Shown: positions 1-9,217, counted from the first letter of the stretch. The stretch: 54,479 nt of DNA from Cytidiella melzeri (GCA_022592445.1 JABYQR010000305.1:1-54479), one strand, 5' to 3'. The notes: generated from the sequence alone by a model not told the origin. Numbers and translations: made by a program.

Positions 1-2220
1 CGACTTTCCCATAGATTTCCCGGGCTTTGGGATGATCTCAAAGTTGAAACGTGAGAGGAACAATGACCAACGCGCTTGACGACGTGTCAAGTTGCGAGCT
101 GTCTTCCAATACTCGAGATTCTTGTGGTCAGAGAAGATAGGGAATTTCTCTGGTAGCCCTTCCAAATAATGACGCCAATCTTCAAGGGCTCGTACAATTG
201 CCATAAGTTCTCGGTCGTAGATCTCATAGTTTCGTTCGGTCTCAGTCATGCCTTCAGACCGATAGGCTACTGGGTGCCACGTGCCGTCTTCGGCTTGTTG
301 TTCCAACACCCCTTCCATTGCATATCCGGATGCATCCGTTTCCAAACGTGTGGGTCTATCAAAACTCCACATGGCCAACACCGGTGCTTCCACAAATCGT
401 CGGCGGAGTTCATCAAACGCCGACTGTTCTTCAGGACCCCATTTCCAAGGAACCTTGCCCGTGAGACGGTCTAAGGGCTTACATATCTTTCCGAAGTCCT
501 TGATGAATCTCCGGTAGAAGTTTGCGAACCCACGGAATCGGCGAATATCGGAGACATTCTGCGGTACAGGCCACTCAGCCACTGCCTTTACTTTGACAGG
601 GTCCATGCGTAACTGATTGTGACCAATGATAACACCAAGATATTCTGTCTCTGGACACTCAAATTCGCATTTCTCCGGTTTAAGAAACAGATCGTGTTGC
701 CTGAGCCGTCTCAGAACTTCATGTACCACCTCGCGGTGCTCGGATATCTCCTTGGAATAGATAAGGATATCGTCTAAATAGACCGTGACTTTGCCTTCGG
801 CAATGAGGTCGGCAAAAATATCATTCATCATATTCTGGAACGTAGCCGGAGAGTTTGTCAGTCCGAAGAACATGACGGTTGGTTCGAAAAGTCCACGATT
901 GGTTACAAACGCTGCCTTGTGTTCATCACCTTCTTTGATACGGACATTGTTATATCCCCATCTGACATCTAGCTTGGTAAAGAACCTAGCGCCTCGCAGT
1001 CTATCCATGAGTTCGGAGATCAACGGCAATGGATACCTGTTCTTGATAGTGACTTCGTTCAACTTCCGGTAATCCTGTACTGGGCGTAACTTTCCATCCT
1101 TTTTCTTTACAAAGAAGAAGGGTGACGCCATTGGGGACTTCGACGGTCGAATGTACCCCTTTTCTAGGTTTTCTCGGATAAACTTGTCAAGCTCTTCTTG
1201 CTCAGGGTGTGAAAGCGGGTAGACTTTTGCGTGGAATCCTTTTGCTTCTGGAATCAACTCAATTGCATGGTCGTACGACTTGTGTTCTGGAAGTCGTTGA
1301 GATTCCGTTTCAGAGAAGATGTGAGCATGTTGACGATATTGTTCAGGTACCATCTCCTCAAAGGTTTTCACCGGTTTCACCCGGTTCTCAACCTCCGCTA
1401 GTTCACTAGAATACGTATACCCTGCTAGAGTGAACAAACATTCGCCTTCTTGTACCATGGGTGTCGGACGTGTGCGTACAATGCGTCGGGGAGTTCCTTT
1501 TCCACCGAGCTGAGTAGTGGCCTGTGCCTGTAACTTCGGCGATTCAGCCCCATCCAAACTTCCTGAACCTTCCGTGGTCTTTTCGAGGTCTTCTTCGGTT
1601 TCCTCCGTATCCACCGGCAAGTACGGAAGTTGTTCCACAACTTTCCGTAATCCCGGGGTCCTCTTCTTCCGTTTAGGCTCAGCTGTTCTCTTAGCTGCAA
1701 CCTCCTTCGCTTCCTCAACCCTTTCTCTGGGTTTACATGCATCAGGACATCCATCCATCCTGATGATACCTTCGTACCAATCAATGGTGGGGTTGTGATA
1801 CCGCAACCAATCAATTCCTATAATCACGTCTTCTGGCCCAATATCAGTGACCGTGAAAATGGTCCTTTCCTCGTGGTCTCCTATCCTCATATTGAGAATG
1901 GCAACCTCATCAATAGCCCCATCTCGATTTGGGGTTCCGTCTATGTTGTACACCGGAATGGGTTGTTTCAACTTCCGGGTCCTAATACGATGCTCTCGAA
2001 CAAACCGTTTATGAATGAATAGTGTCGAGGCTCCACTATCAATCATAGCTGCGACTTCTTTAGATCTCCGCACTCCTGAGACTGTGATAGGTACGTGAAA
2101 ATGTTCGGATTCAGAACCAGTCTCTAGTATATCAGATGCGAGTATGGAAAATCTATTAGTACATGGTAAACGTGGGGCGCGTGCTTGCGCAGCTCGAATC
2201 ACGGCCCGAATCAAAAACCC
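1..2220 (-). CDS. Family C pol: protease, reverse transcriptase, RNase H (3' end beyond window)
   Basis: This is the polyprotein of a Ty3/gypsy element, reached by a -1 frameshift from gag (see 2214-2220). An aspartic protease motif MIDSGAST lies near 2025-2046, followed by a linker rich in Lys/Glu. The RT core runs from about 1130 to 600, with SPMASPFFFVKKKDGKLR, the FGLTNSPATFQ block and the catalytic YLDDIL near 770-785. RNase H follows with the TDASGYA motif (about 330-350), YDRELMAIV (about 200-220) and FSDHKNLEYW. I translated it from 2220 to 1 and found no stop. The window ends just after RNase H, so integrase is not visible. There is no ATG near the pol start, as expected for frameshift expression. 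Confidence 0.93.
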
Positions 2221-3272
2221 TCCTCCAATCTCTTTTTGAGGTCGGCGTTCTCCGCCCTCAACTTCTCCAGTTCTCCTAGTACGGCCTTGAGTGTCACTTC
2301 CGATACTCCCGACGTGTTCGACGCTTCTTCCTTCTCAGGCTTCTTTTCTTCGGCCCGAGAAGAAGATGCCTCCCCATTGGTAGCAGCTACACGTGGTCCA
2401 CGAGGAGGTGGACGAGGAACTGCAGGCTTGGTACATGTGCGCGCAATATGATTGGGATCCGTTGTGAGTTCCTGGCAATTATAGCACCGCCGTCCTTGTT
2501 GCATCTTGGAGGCGTCGACCTCCATAGGAACCGGACCGTTGGAAGGACGGGGAGCCGGGGTAAACCTGGGCTGGGACTGGGTAGGTCTCGTCGTCGACGA
2601 CGAGGGAACAGACGGAATTTTCTTCTCCGTCGTTTCTCTGATGCGGGCATATGCAGCCGCCATTTTCAGAGACCTGTCAATCCAACCTTGGTAATTGGTC
2701 GGTGGAGCTTCAGCCGTTGCTAGTCGCCCATAGATGTATTCAGGAAGACCCTTTATGAACCGGATCTCCTTGTCCTTGTCGCTCAACCCATTGATGCGAC
2801 CCACGTATGACTGAAAGTCAGTGACGTATGTGCCGACATCCCGCGCATTCTTTTCCTTCTTCTCAGCTCCACAGAGCTTCTCCAGTTCACGGATAGCCGT
2901 ATCTTCGGGCGTTGCATCGCCGAAGTACTTCTTGAGCTCCGTCTTAAACTTGGCCCATGTATCGAGGTTGGCCAGCAAACTACCGTTGTGGTCAGCCATA
3001 TGGTCCGTGACCGGTATTGCCCATTGGGCGGCCTTTTCTGACAACCGGTAGATTGCTGTCAGGACCTTGGTTCTTTCATCGGCAATACTGGCGGTCACCC
3101 AGTAAGCCTCGCATTGTGACAAGAACCGTTCTAAGTCACGGCCATGTTCGCCCTTGTATCTATCGGGCTTGGTGTCATTATTGTTGACCGTGACTTGCGG
3201 TCTTGGCATTGCTTGTGTAACTGCAGCTACAATGGCTGCAATCAAGGCAGGATCGACTGCGGGTGTTGTCAT
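2211..3272 (-). CDS. Family C Gag (capsid/nucleocapsid)
   Basis: This is a Gag-like protein of about 353 residues from the ATG at 3272. The central part has the retrotransposon-gag signature: a tryptophan-containing helical region (FLSQCEAYWV, QWAIPV, and YIYGRLATAEAPPTNYQGWIDRS). A C-terminal Cys/His motif reads CYNCQELTTDPNHIARTC, with spacing CX2CX8HX4C, wider than the usual CX2CX4HX4C knuckle. A Lys/Glu-rich coiled tail follows. The frame stays open upstream for a further 131 codons, back to a TAGTAG that closes ORF1 in the same frame, and that stretch has no ATG. The ATG at 3272 is the first AUG of the predicted transcript. It therefore seems the most likely start, but a longer or fused product is possible. 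Confidence 0.85.
   Translation of the reverse strand: MTTPAVDPALIAAIVAAVTQAMPRPQVTVNNNDTKPDRYKGEHGRDLERFLSQCEAYWVTASIADERTKVLTAIYRLSEKAAQWAIPVTDHMADHNGSLLANLDTWAKFKTELKKYFGDATPEDTAIRELEKLCGAEKKEKNARDVGTYVTDFQSYVGRINGLSDKDKEIRFIKGLPEYIYGRLATAEAPPTNYQGWIDRSLKMAAAYARIRETTEKKIPSVPSSSTTRPTQSQPRFTPAPRPSNGPVPMEVDASKMQQGRRCYNCQELTTDPNHIARTCTKPAVPRPPPRGPRVAATNGEASSSRAEEKKPEKEEASNTSGVSEVTLKAVLGELEKLRAENADLKKRLEEGF
2214..2220 (-). promoter_or_regulatory. Candidate -1 ribosomal frameshift heptamer G GGT TTT
   Basis: The last gag codons read GAG GGT TTT TGA. The heptamer GGGTTTT fits the X XXY YYZ rule and lies directly before the stop codon at 2211-2213. A one-base backward slip enters the pol frame (GGG TTT TTG ATT), which then stays open to the window edge. 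I did not model a downstream pseudoknot. Confidence 0.7.
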
Positions 3273-3665
3273 TGTGGCAGGTGCGGAATTGATGGGGACG
3301 ACGATGGGCGCTTCAGGAGTTACTGGTAGGATTTCCGGTATGGTTTCGGGAATGATGGAAACAGGGGTAGCAGTGGTGGTTTCCGGTAAAACTGCTGTGA
3401 CTAAACTGGTATCAAGTTCTGGAACTTCGACTTCTTCAGGAACTCCGACAATCAACGGTATTTGACTGTTATCGCAAGCTACGTATCCACGGTATCGTTG
3501 TCCTTCTCTGAAATGACGGGATACTACAAACTTTTGATTTCGATTTGGACACAGCTGTTGTTCGCAGATTTCAATATATGCGTGGTCCTCTTCGTTATCG
3601 TAACAGTCCTGAAGATCGTCGGGATCAAAGACGTGGAAATGATTATCGCACTCAATGATTGCTAT

Positions 3666-3671
3666 CTACTA
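3666..3671 (-). other. Tandem stop TAGTAG between in-frame ORF1 and gag
   Basis: The frame of ORF1 continues through two adjacent TAG codons into 131 open codons and then gag, without an ATG until 3272. This could be a readthrough site, a double nonsense mutation in a former ORF1-gag fusion, or a simple ORF1 end. Confidence 0.8.
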
Positions 3672-4511
3672 CAAAGGGAGTTTCTCAAAATATCCTCCGT
3701 CTGCTACAAATGCAACTCGACTCGTGACTTCTGTCAACCTCTTGCGTAATTGCGTGAAGTTGATCTGTCCTACTGACTGCAAGCCCCAGTTCAGTGCTTT
3801 GAGCTGGGCAGGCGTGCGTGTGGAGAGTACTTCCTCCGTATGCTCTGTGAGGTACAGAAGCTTGTCGTTGAGTAGCAGGACTGACTTAACCTGTGAGTCG
3901 TTGCGGTCACGGGTAAGCTCGATCAGGATCTTGAGGCGTCTGGTGGTGGCCTCGATCTTCGGCTTGAGAATGCCGACTTGGTCCTTGATAGAGAACTTAT
4001 GGAAGTCGAGTGTCACTGGTTTCTGTGCGTCCGGTCGAGGTGGTGCGGGTGCCCGGGAGATGCGATCCTTGAGAGATGGTTTCTCAATACGGTCGGCGAG
4101 AGTTTGCGTACGTTCGGTGCGTGTGCGTTCCTTGATAGACTCGTTGTCACGAGCAAACTTTTCGTGGTCGAAGTGGGGGAGTCTAGTACCGAGAGGATGG
4201 TAGTGAGGACGGCGTGAGACGTACGAGACGATGGCTTCAAGGTCCTTCTCTGTGTAGAGATGGGGACGACCTTGTTTGCGCAGTTCTTGTCGAGCCTCGA
4301 AGAAGGACTCGGGTACGTTACGACGGATGCGTACGTCTTTCGGCACTACAACCACGACGTGAGAATGAAGATCAAGGGTCCGGGCCAATACAACGTACTG
4401 GTAAACCGGGGGGACTAAACTTTTAAAAACTTTGGGGAAAGGAAAATGTGCGGTTGCGCGACGTCCAGGCGAGCGTACGGAGATTCTACCTAATGTCAAG
4501 AACACAACCAA
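3669..4511 (-). CDS. Family C ORF1, AUG-less open frame upstream of gag
   Basis: This is an open frame of 280 codons between the LTR and gag with no ATG at all, in this or either other frame. Its function is unknown. The protein is basic and helix-rich, and its C-terminal third aligns by eye with the last third of ORF1 in family B: LLLNDKLLYLTEHTEE against LLIGRVYMIEQWFKEN, and LQSVGQINF against LKSLGRISF. It ends in tandem TAG TAG (3666-3671), and gag continues in the same frame beyond. Translation would need a near-cognate start; one candidate is TTG at 4386-4388, with a purine at -3 and G at +4. The coordinates begin at the first sense codon after an upstream stop that I judged usable, partly inside the LTR. 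Treat the start as unknown. Confidence 0.6.
   Translation of the reverse strand: MVVFLTLGRISVRSPGRRATAHFPFPKVFKSLVPPVYQYVVLARTLDLHSHVVVVVPKDVRIRRNVPESFFEARQELRKQGRPHLYTEKDLEAIVSYVSRRPHYHPLGTRLPHFDHEKFARDNESIKERTRTERTQTLADRIEKPSLKDRISRAPAPPRPDAQKPVTLDFHKFSIKDQVGILKPKIEATTRRLKILIELTRDRNDSQVKSVLLLNDKLLYLTEHTEEVLSTRTPAQLKALNWGLQSVGQINFTQLRKRLTEVTSRVAFVADGGYFEKLPL
4481..4491 (-). other. Family C primer-binding site, self-priming type
   Basis: On the minus strand AGGTAGAATCT lies 2 nt inside the LTR edge. It is perfectly complementary over 11 nt to AGATTCTACCT at 4707-4717 in the LTR, which lies about 35 nt downstream of the TATA box (4745-4752) and so at the predicted transcript 5' end. Confidence 0.75.
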
Positions 4512-4998
4512 ACTCTATGAAGAGCGAGGAAGTGACGACGGGGATGGAGGAACGACGAGCGGACTCGCGTGGACGATGACGACAAGGAAGATGATGATGA
4601 TGATGGAGAGACAACGACGAGGGAGCAGCTAACGATGAGCTAAAGACCAGGTTATATTAGTACTGTGAAGGACTAGGTACAAGGTGGACGTCACCTAAAG
4701 ACCAGGAGGTAGAATCTGAGGTCTTTAGGGAGCTACAGGGTGGGTTTATATACATCTCAGACAAGGACCCCTGGTACCGGGTCTGTACTCCTAACACTGC
4801 TGTGGGAACGTATGGTGTGCTATGGTGCGATGTTCTACAATGTTCCAGTACCTTCTATGATCATGTGACCGGTCTGTCACATGCACTTGATCACATGCAG
4901 TAGCCATGTACCATCGATAAGATAAGATAAGGAAATTGAAAAGATAGGATAACAAAAATAAAAGGAAAAGAAAGGAAAAAGTGTGCATGGTCGTGACA
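4494..4998 (-). repeat. 5' LTR of family C (505 bp)
   Basis: The edges are TGTCA...TGACA, and the outer flank at 4999 switches directly to integrase coding of element D. On the minus strand a TATATAAA box lies at 4745-4752 and the predicted transcript start is near 4717. The first about 200 bp on the left match a fragment at 43953-44152. R-U5 contains no ATG in the sense direction. An intron-like segment lies at 4640-4694. Confidence 0.85.
4640..4694 (-). other. Intron-like segment in LTR C flanked by a 12-bp direct repeat
   Basis: On the minus strand the repeat CCTGGTCTTTAG is followed by GTGACG (donor), a TACTAAT-like branch site and a second CCTGGTCTTTAG that ends the segment. It is 55 nt long and begins 23 nt after the predicted transcript start. 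The donor is weak. Confidence 0.4.
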
Positions 4999-6707
4999 GC
5001 AGCGAAGCATAAGACTTGTCGACGCCGAAATGCCCAAGAGCGTCATGAGCAAGGTGGAAGAGGGCCTCTCGTAGTTCGTTGACGCGCGGAACAACGAGAC
5101 ATTCACCAACATACAGCAAACGGTCTTGCACAACAATACCCATCCAAGAGTGCCCGTCCAGGAGGCCAAGTTCCAGAGCCTCCAGAGCGCGAAGAGCAAG
5201 GTGTTCAGCCCCGCACCCACCCTTCACCGTGTCCCAAACCAAATCCGCCAGTCTTTTAGTCCACTTATCTGACGCATAACCGTCACGAATCTTCTGTAGC
5301 CATTCCGGATCTGTTGACACAACAAGACGCATAGCGCAAATTCGCGAGTGCTCATCCTTCCTAACGCTCAAAGCAACGGTCGCATCCCAGACAGCGCCAA
5401 CAGCGACAGCAGACACTAGGTCGCGACGGCAAGACATCGAGTCGGCCGGAGTATTCAATTCGCCAGCAACATAGGTAATGTCGAAATCGTATTGAGCCAA
5501 GAACTCCTGCCACCGTGCCTGACGACGAGAGAGCAACTTCTGCTTGTGAAAATTTCCCAGCGTTTGGTGATCCGTAAAAACGTGAAAAGGGACACCGATG
5601 AGATCTACTCGCCACTTCTTGAGCGCGCGTACAATGGCTAGCAACTCTTTCTCGTGAGTCGGGTAGTTCAGCTTGGCTGCATGTAACTGTTGCGAGTCGA
5701 AAGTGACCGGGCGAGCAGATTCTAACGTTTTCCCAAACGAGAGAACCGCGCCGGTGCAGAAATCACTTGCGTCACACGAGACAAAATTTTTGTTGCTACC
5801 GAGGTTGGGCGCAATTGGACAGGATTTCGTTCACAGTAGGCAAAGGGTGTACATCCGGCATGGTATTTGCATTGAGCAACCGGTAATCATTAACCCAACG
5901 AGGGGGTGCCAACGGGTCTGACTTAGGAATGAGAAAGCACGGCGAAGAGTACGGGCTGGAGGAAGGCACAAGGCGACCCGCTTCAAGGTGGCCTTGCAGG
6001 AGGTCCTTCCACACTTCACGATACTTCTTAGGGCAGTTGTATTGCCGCTTCGCGATCACCATGTCTGGGTCACGGAGTCAGAAACGGTGATAGACATCGG
6101 CTGGCAGTTCGTGTAAGGCAGGGGTGTCTGCATTGAAACAGTCCTGGAAACGATCACGGAGGGCCCGGTCTTCACTCTGTAGGGTTTCACGGACGGCCAA
6201 ATCCTCAATCTTCTCGCGCAGCGCCGCAAGGGTATCACCCTCGAAGATACCAACATCCATTGAGCGCTCATGAGCTCCAGAGGCCGTGTGAGCAGTCGCG
6301 CGTATACGCAAGCGCTGCGGCTCACGGAAGAGAAGTTGCAATTCTCGGACGACGTCGCGATGTTGTGAGATGGACATCATATGTTGAAGTTTCTGTAATT
6401 CTGCCTGATCCTGTTGTCGTTCACGGGGAGAACAAGTGTTGGGGGCAGTAGAAGGTTGTGCAGTCAGGAGGTCGGTTTTCAAAACACGGTCCACGAGAGT
6501 ATGGTTGACTGGATCGATAAGACAATTGTTCAAATCGTAGAAGGGTAAACCGAGGATTACAGGGCAAAACAAGTTTTTCACAACAATAGCGCGAACAGTG
6601 CGCGAAGTCCAAACAAAATCCGGAGACGAAACCTTTAGCTTCACCCAATCCGTAGCCATCTGCTCATCTCCCCCCCATGCTGTTCTGAAAGTTCGCGGTG
6701 TCGGCAA
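4999..6707 (-). pseudogene. Element D pol relic: protease linker, RT N-terminus, RNase H, integrase zinc finger
   Basis: From 6707 the frame encodes a protease-to-RT linker. It is broken at 6078-6080 by a TGA in the conserved context HRF-stop-LRDPDMV, where CGA is expected, then continues with the RT fingers (NDYRLLNANTMPDVHPLP). Near 5810 it jumps to SCDASDFCTGAVLSF of the RT-RNase H connection, so the palm with the catalytic aspartates is deleted and the frame shifts. RNase H (THEKELLAIVRALKKW, FTDHQTL, RRQARWQEFL) and the HH half of the integrase zinc finger (HLAHDALGHFGVDKSY) follow up to the C insertion at 4999. This copy cannot make active RT. Confidence 0.85.
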
Positions 6708-7939
6708 GACACGTCGACGACAGAGGAGTCAACTAACACAACGGGCAAACCGGTATCAATCAGCATGGGTATAGGGTTGGAGAAAGACGATTGAGCGTGG
6801 ACGACGGCAGTCCAGCAAAAATGGGGAAGCGAAAAGGCGGAAGAGACGTACTCGGATTTGTCACTGGAGGACAAGTCGTCGTCGGCGCGGCTGAGTACAG
6901 AAGACGGATAAAGAGCAACACGGCGACTCGACGTAGAGGGTCCAGTGCAAACAGCAGCAATGTATTCAGATTCCTCTTCAAGATCATCTGGAGCTTCTTC
7001 CACGGCGGCAATGCGAGCCTTATTCACGGGCTTTGCAGAAGTACCAGAAGCGGGCGCAGCGGTGGTAGGGACAGAGCCATTAGCGCGAGAGTTGAACGAA
7101 GATGAGCCGAGAAGAGTTTTGTAGGTGAGGGGGTCGGGGTAACCATTTGGGCAGTCAGAGCCTAAATGATTGACAAAGGCACATCGACATTTGAAGCAAC
7201 CGCTATTTGCCTTCAAGTAGTCGCGTTCCTCTTGAGACAAAGGAGGTAGCCTGGCGGTGTTTCCCGAGCGAGCGGCAGATATAGCTTGTGTAGAAGGGTC
7301 TGGCGCCTTAGAAGAGCCCTTAGTCGTTGCCGTAGACGCAACCGCGCGACGTGCAGCGGTGCGGATCTGAGCAAGATCATCACGACGGCCTTCGTCTTTC
7401 AAGGACAAGAACTCCTTGAGGTCGTGGAAGGTAGTGTGCGTGATAGCTTCGGCCGAGCAGGCAGCGAGACGGAGTTTGAAACAGGTACGAAATTTCAGGT
7501 GACGATGAAGGTCGGTGTCGGACATGTGGTACTCAGTCCCTTTCAACAGGCCGTTGAGACGACCGACCTTTTCGACCCAGGTGTCGAAATGATCGTCGTC
7601 GTTCATTGTACCCTGCTCCAACTGGAGACGAATCTCGTTGGCCCAGTTACGCTTTAACCAACGTTTCCGCATCTCCGACATGAAGATGTCGAAGGTCATA
7701 GCCTTGAAGCGAGCTTCATTGTTTAGCCACCAATCACAAACATCTGCATCATGAAAACCGGCGGCCACGAGAGAGACTTGATCGACATCGTCGATTTTCT
7801 TGACGCGGAAATAGTGCCTGCAGCTTTGTGCGAACGAAGCGAGGATCTCCGGGGTGAGTAAACCCGGAGTCAACTCGGGGGAATGCTTCGCTCCCTGCGA
7901 TACAATGACTTGCGCGTGTTTAGAAGCTCTCTGTTCCAT
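6641..7939 (-). CDS. Element D Gag with C-terminal DTG protease motif
   Basis: This is an open frame of about 432 codons from the ATG at 7939 (MEQRASKHAQ); the frame is open 52 codons further upstream but without ATG. It encodes a gag-type region (WWLNNEARFKAMTF, MRKRWLKRNWANEIR, FDTWVEKVGRLNGLL), one Cys/His knuckle CFKCRCAFVNHLGSDC (CX2CX6HX4C) and, near the C-terminus, PMLIDTGLPVVLVDSS, which looks like the flap-less start of an aspartic protease. The last 20 or so residues leave the protease sequence, which resumes in another frame at 6707. This suggests a frameshift near 6700. It belongs to a different lineage from families A, B and C. Confidence 0.75.
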   Translation of the reverse strand: MEQRASKHAQVIVSQGAKHSPELTPGLLTPEILASFAQSCRHYFRVKKIDDVDQVSLVAAGFHDADVCDWWLNNEARFKAMTFDIFMSEMRKRWLKRNWANEIRLQLEQGTMNDDDHFDTWVEKVGRLNGLLKGTEYHMSDTDLHRHLKFRTCFKLRLAACSAEAITHTTFHDLKEFLSLKDEGRRDDLAQIRTAARRAVASTATTKGSSKAPDPSTQAISAARSGNTARLPPLSQEERDYLKANSGCFKCRCAFVNHLGSDCPNGYPDPLTYKTLLGSSSFNSRANGSVPTTAAPASGTSAKPVNKARIAAVEEAPDDLEEESEYIAAVCTGPSTSSRRVALYPSSVLSRADDDLSSSDKSEYVSSAFSLPHFCWTAVVHAQSSFSNPIPMLIDTGLPVVLVDSSVVDVSCRHRELSEQHGGEMSRWLRIG

Positions 7940-8095
7940 CGTGGGCGGACAGATATATATTGGCGTGGATTCGTCGTCCGACGAGGAAGGTGATGTTGGA
8001 TTATGATCCTCTTCCTCTAGTTCCAACAATTCTCCTTTTGATAGGAAAGATCCTCCCGTAGGTGTGTCAAAGACAAATGGAGCGAGTACACACAC

Positions 8096-8783
8096 AACCT
8101 CGGTACGCAGATTGTCGTCGTCGATATCGGCAAACGGGAGGGCTTGCGCGAGTTCAAAGTATAGACGAGAGAGATGTCGTGTTTGAGAGGTGTGTCGTGC
8201 GCGTATGCGAAGCGGGTCCAGGTTGACAGAGGTGTACGGCGGAGGCAGAAGTTGAACAGCGGAAACAGATCTCGGTGTGGTTACAAATCGGTGACGGTAA
8301 CGGGACAGTAGACGGTTCGGTAGACGGCTCGCGTACTAGACGCGTACGGTACGATGAAATGATGGGCGATGGCAGTCGATAAGGAACATTTGTGCGTGGG
8401 GAGCGCGGTGTTGTCGCACCAGCTCGGACGTCGAAGAGCGTGTTGTAGGAAACTCAAAAAAAAAGTGGAAACCTGCAACGTGCAGGTAACACTCAGAAAC
8501 GGAGTTTTTACAATGTTTATTCTTCGAGCCAAGAGGGAGAAACTCAGTACAAGTATCGCGGTACGTAAAGAGTCGGGTAACATACCTTCGAGCCAAGAGG
8601 GAGAAACTAAAGAGGCTCAAAGGGAGAGTGCGGGTTTATATGTATCGCAGCACTAAACGAGGGGGACCAATGGGAAACGTGGGAATGGGAAAAGAAGTAC
8701 TAAGGCCGTGATCTATGAACGAGTGTACTATAAAGGAAGGTGGAATAGAAAGGAAAGCGCATGTCGTAACCTACGAGGTTACA
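8096..8783. other. Non-coding leader/LTR remnant of element D
   Basis: I see no convincing gene here. The 23-bp motif CTTCGAGCCAAGAGGGAGAAACT minus its last bases occurs at 8523 and 8586 as a direct repeat. On the minus strand a TATATAAA-like box near 8634 could be the promoter of element D. Confidence 0.4.
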
Positions 8784-9217
8784 ACAGGTGTGGGAATGGA
8801 ATACAATAGTTGGTCTCCTTTTAGATAGATTCTCTCACGAGTAGAGTTCTTGACAAGGTCTAGACAATAGCTATTGTTCTCCTTTAGGTAGCTCTTTTGT
8901 TCTTCGTTCACACGGCTTCTTGCAAAGCCTGCCCTTAAACATGGTCTGTGCGCAGGTCCCTGAAGTCTATATAAACAGGTGCATGTACGCTCCTAGCCCC
9001 CCATCTCGACCTCTTGGTCTTTACTGGGCTAGGTAAGCAAACCCCTCCTGTACTACATAGCTAGTAGTACCCAATACTAACTTGGTTTTTACTGGGCTAG
9101 ATACTTGCATAAAGTTTGATAGCTGGTGAGAGCACTGTGCTTCACACCTGCCACCACCTCCTCGTCCATATCCACTTCATGTCCCTGTTTGTCACGTCGA
9201 GCCCTGTCTCCATGTCA
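8784..9217 (+). repeat. Truncated LTR of chromovirus family A
   Basis: This matches the reverse complement of the LTR at 50248-51002, covering its R-U5 and part of U3. The left (U3) end is missing, and the right edge ends in ...CATGTCA at 9217, where family B gag resumes. A TATATAAA box lies at 8968-8975. The intron-like segment 9033-9100 is present, with donor GTAAGC, branch site TACTAAC (9075-9081) and acceptor TAG. Confidence 0.85.
9033..9100 (+). other. Intron-like segment in LTR A
   Basis: TTGGTCTTTACTGGGCTAG (9014-9032) is followed by GTAAGC, a perfect TACTAAC branch consensus, and TTGGTTTTTACTGGGCTAG (9082-9100). The 68-nt segment has all the signals of a fungal spliceosomal intron and lies about 65 nt downstream of the TATA box. 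The solo LTR at 38993-39682 lacks exactly this segment. Confidence 0.6.

Larger units (their letters stand above)
1..4998 (-). mobile_element. Ty3/gypsy LTR retrotransposon, family C (left-truncated by window)
   Basis: The order on the minus strand is 5' LTR (4494-4998), primer-binding site (4481-4491), ORF1 (3669-4511), gag (2211-3272) and pol (2220 down to base 1). Pol order protease-RT-RNase H is that of Ty3/gypsy. The coding parts read without a stop from ORF1 to the window edge apart from the ORF1/gag stops, so this copy looks young. The right end abuts the integrase zinc-finger coding of element D at 4999, so C inserted into D; bases 4999-5003 (GCAGC) should be the target duplication, but the other end lies outside the window. 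Integrase and 3' LTR are not visible. Confidence 0.9.
4999..8640 (-). mobile_element. Decayed Ty3/gypsy element D
   Basis: On the minus strand this holds a gag with zinc knuckle and DTG protease motif, then protease/RT N-terminal coding, then directly RNase H and the start of integrase. The RT core with its YxDD motif is missing. The left end is cut by insertion of element C. The right end, with a TATATAAA-like box near 8634-8641 and a 63-bp-spaced direct repeat (8523 and 8586), is probably the 5' leader or LTR; I found no clear LTR edge. Confidence 0.8.
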
